Source: an uncultured beta proteobacterium (GTDB lineage Bacteria; Pseudomonadota; Gammaproteobacteria; Burkholderiales; SG8-39). From it: a stretch of DNA of 6,465 nt. Position 1 is the first letter of the stretch. Each line of letters starts with the position of its first letter. Location of the stretch: NCBI GenBank assembly GCA_902826155.1, contig CADEDU010000085.1, positions 26,385 to 32,849 of the forward strand, written 5' to 3'. The notes beneath the pieces were generated by a model. It searched no databases and was not told the DNA's origin. It was given only the letters and a program-made list of their open reading frames with translations. The position numbers and the translations under genes were made by a program. Shown one piece after another: positions 5,922 through 6,465 of the stretch.

Positions 5922-6465
5922 TCAAGGCTCGCTTTGCGCGGCGCGTCGCGACCCCTTGCGGTTGCGCTTCAAGAAGCCGTGGATCGCTGAAACGGTGCGC
6001 CCGAGCTGATCGGTGTGGAGCCAATGGCTCGCATGGTCGAGCACCACGAGCTCGGCCGAAGGAATGCGCCGGGCCAGCAGCACGCCGTTCTGGGGCGGAA
6101 TCAGCTGGTCTTCCTTGCCGTGCAACACCAGCGCCCGGCACTGCAGTTCCGGCAGCCGCGGATACGACGTCCAGCCGAGCAAGCCGTAGAGCTGCGCCTG
6201 ATAGCCGCGCCGCGTCGGATGATTCGCCAGGCGCACCAGGTGATCTTCCTCGATCAGTTCCTCCGAGGTGCGGCGCGCGTAGGTATATGGCGCCATGGAG
6301 CGCAGCCCTTCCTCGGGCGACATGTCGACCTTTGTAAACAGCAGGCGCCACACCTTGTGCTCGGCGAGGATGGCGTAACTGCCGCCGCAGTTGGTTGCCG
6401 CGAGGATCAGTGAGCGAACGCGCTGCGGATAATCGAGCGCGAACTGCTGCGCGATCATTCCGCCC
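5922..6465 (-). CDS. Alpha/beta hydrolase, C-terminal part (gene continues beyond the window)
   Basis: A partial gene: its 5' end lies past position 6465. The frame opens with GGMIAQQFALDYPQRV, the residues that follow the nucleophile elbow (GxSxGG) in alpha/beta hydrolases, so the catalytic serine should be just outside the window. Numbering from the first visible Met (6458), a mobile cap region covers about 25-95. The catalytic Asp is probably D117 in HGKEDQLIPP and the catalytic His is probably H145 in DHASHWLH. A short basic tail (KRNRKGSRR) ends the protein. That Met is internal, not a start. The fold is that of generic carboxylic-ester or enol-lactone hydrolases related to PcaD; the substrate cannot be assigned. 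It is convergent with dadA, 55 bp apart, and so is in a different transcription unit. Confidence 0.88.
   Translation of the reverse strand, partial: GGMIAQQFALDYPQRVRSLILAATNCGGSYAILAEHKVWRLLFTKVDMSPEEGLRSMAPYTYARRTSEELIEEDHLVRLANHPTRRGYQAQLYGLLGWTSYPRLPELQCRALVLHGKEDQLIPPQNGVLLARRIPSAELVVLDHASHWLHTDQLGRTVSAIHGFLKRNRKGSRRAAQSEP

Noticed and set aside
5922..6458. Alpha/beta hydrolase as a complete 178-residue protein starting at 6458
   Set aside because: The frame stays open to the window edge and the two codons before this Met encode Gly-Gly of the nucleophile elbow, so the Met is internal and the gene is cut by the window.
1..6465. Mobile element, CRISPR, toxin-antitoxin, defence or RNA gene signatures
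   Set aside because: No transposase, terminal repeats, repeat-spacer pattern, small paired ORFs or tRNA/rRNA-like segment was seen. Composition and codon use look uniform across all genes.

Overview
The window is gene-dense, high-GC DNA (by eye about two-thirds G+C, not counted) with strongly G/C-ending codons. It looks like an aerobic, metabolically versatile proteobacterium. The Bug/TctC-type solute-binding protein next to a LysR regulator, an M20 amidohydrolase and a 3-hydroxybenzoate 6-hydroxylase-like flavoprotein is most typical of Burkholderiales (Betaproteobacteria). That placement is inferred from gene content and composition, not from a phylogenetic marker. I see no rRNA, tRNA, CRISPR array, insertion sequence or prophage gene.

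Layout. (1) 9-1202 (+): an FAD-dependent aromatic-ring monooxygenase, best match 3-hydroxybenzoate 6-hydroxylase (3-hydroxybenzoate to gentisate). (2) 1213-2106 (-): a LysR-type regulator, convergent with the monooxygenase (10 bp between stops) and divergent from the next gene. (3) 2107-2293: a 187-bp divergent control region with a perfect inverted repeat (arms AATGCAT/ATGCATT), a possible sigma70-like promoter, and a leader with two GC-rich hairpins. (4) 2294-5866 (+): a three-gene, co-oriented, probably single transcription unit. It encodes a periplasmic Bug-family binding protein, an M20D amidohydrolase of the hippurate hydrolase type, and a DadA-type FAD D-amino acid dehydrogenase. The gaps are 50 and 46 bp, and each gene has a clear purine-rich ribosome binding site. 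(5) 5922-6465 (-): the C-terminal part of an alpha/beta hydrolase that runs off the window, convergent with dadA.

How the genes may work together. The binding protein would capture a ligand (often a carboxylate in this family). The amidohydrolase would split an N-acyl amino acid, and the DadA-like enzyme would oxidise the released amino acid to a 2-oxo acid and ammonia, all under the divergent LysR protein. If the acyl part is hydroxybenzoyl (for example 3-hydroxyhippurate), the neighbouring ring hydroxylase could feed the released 3-hydroxybenzoate into the gentisate pathway. This link is a hypothesis from neighbourhood and family chemistry. No individual gene is outside known families, so any novelty lies in the combination and its control region.
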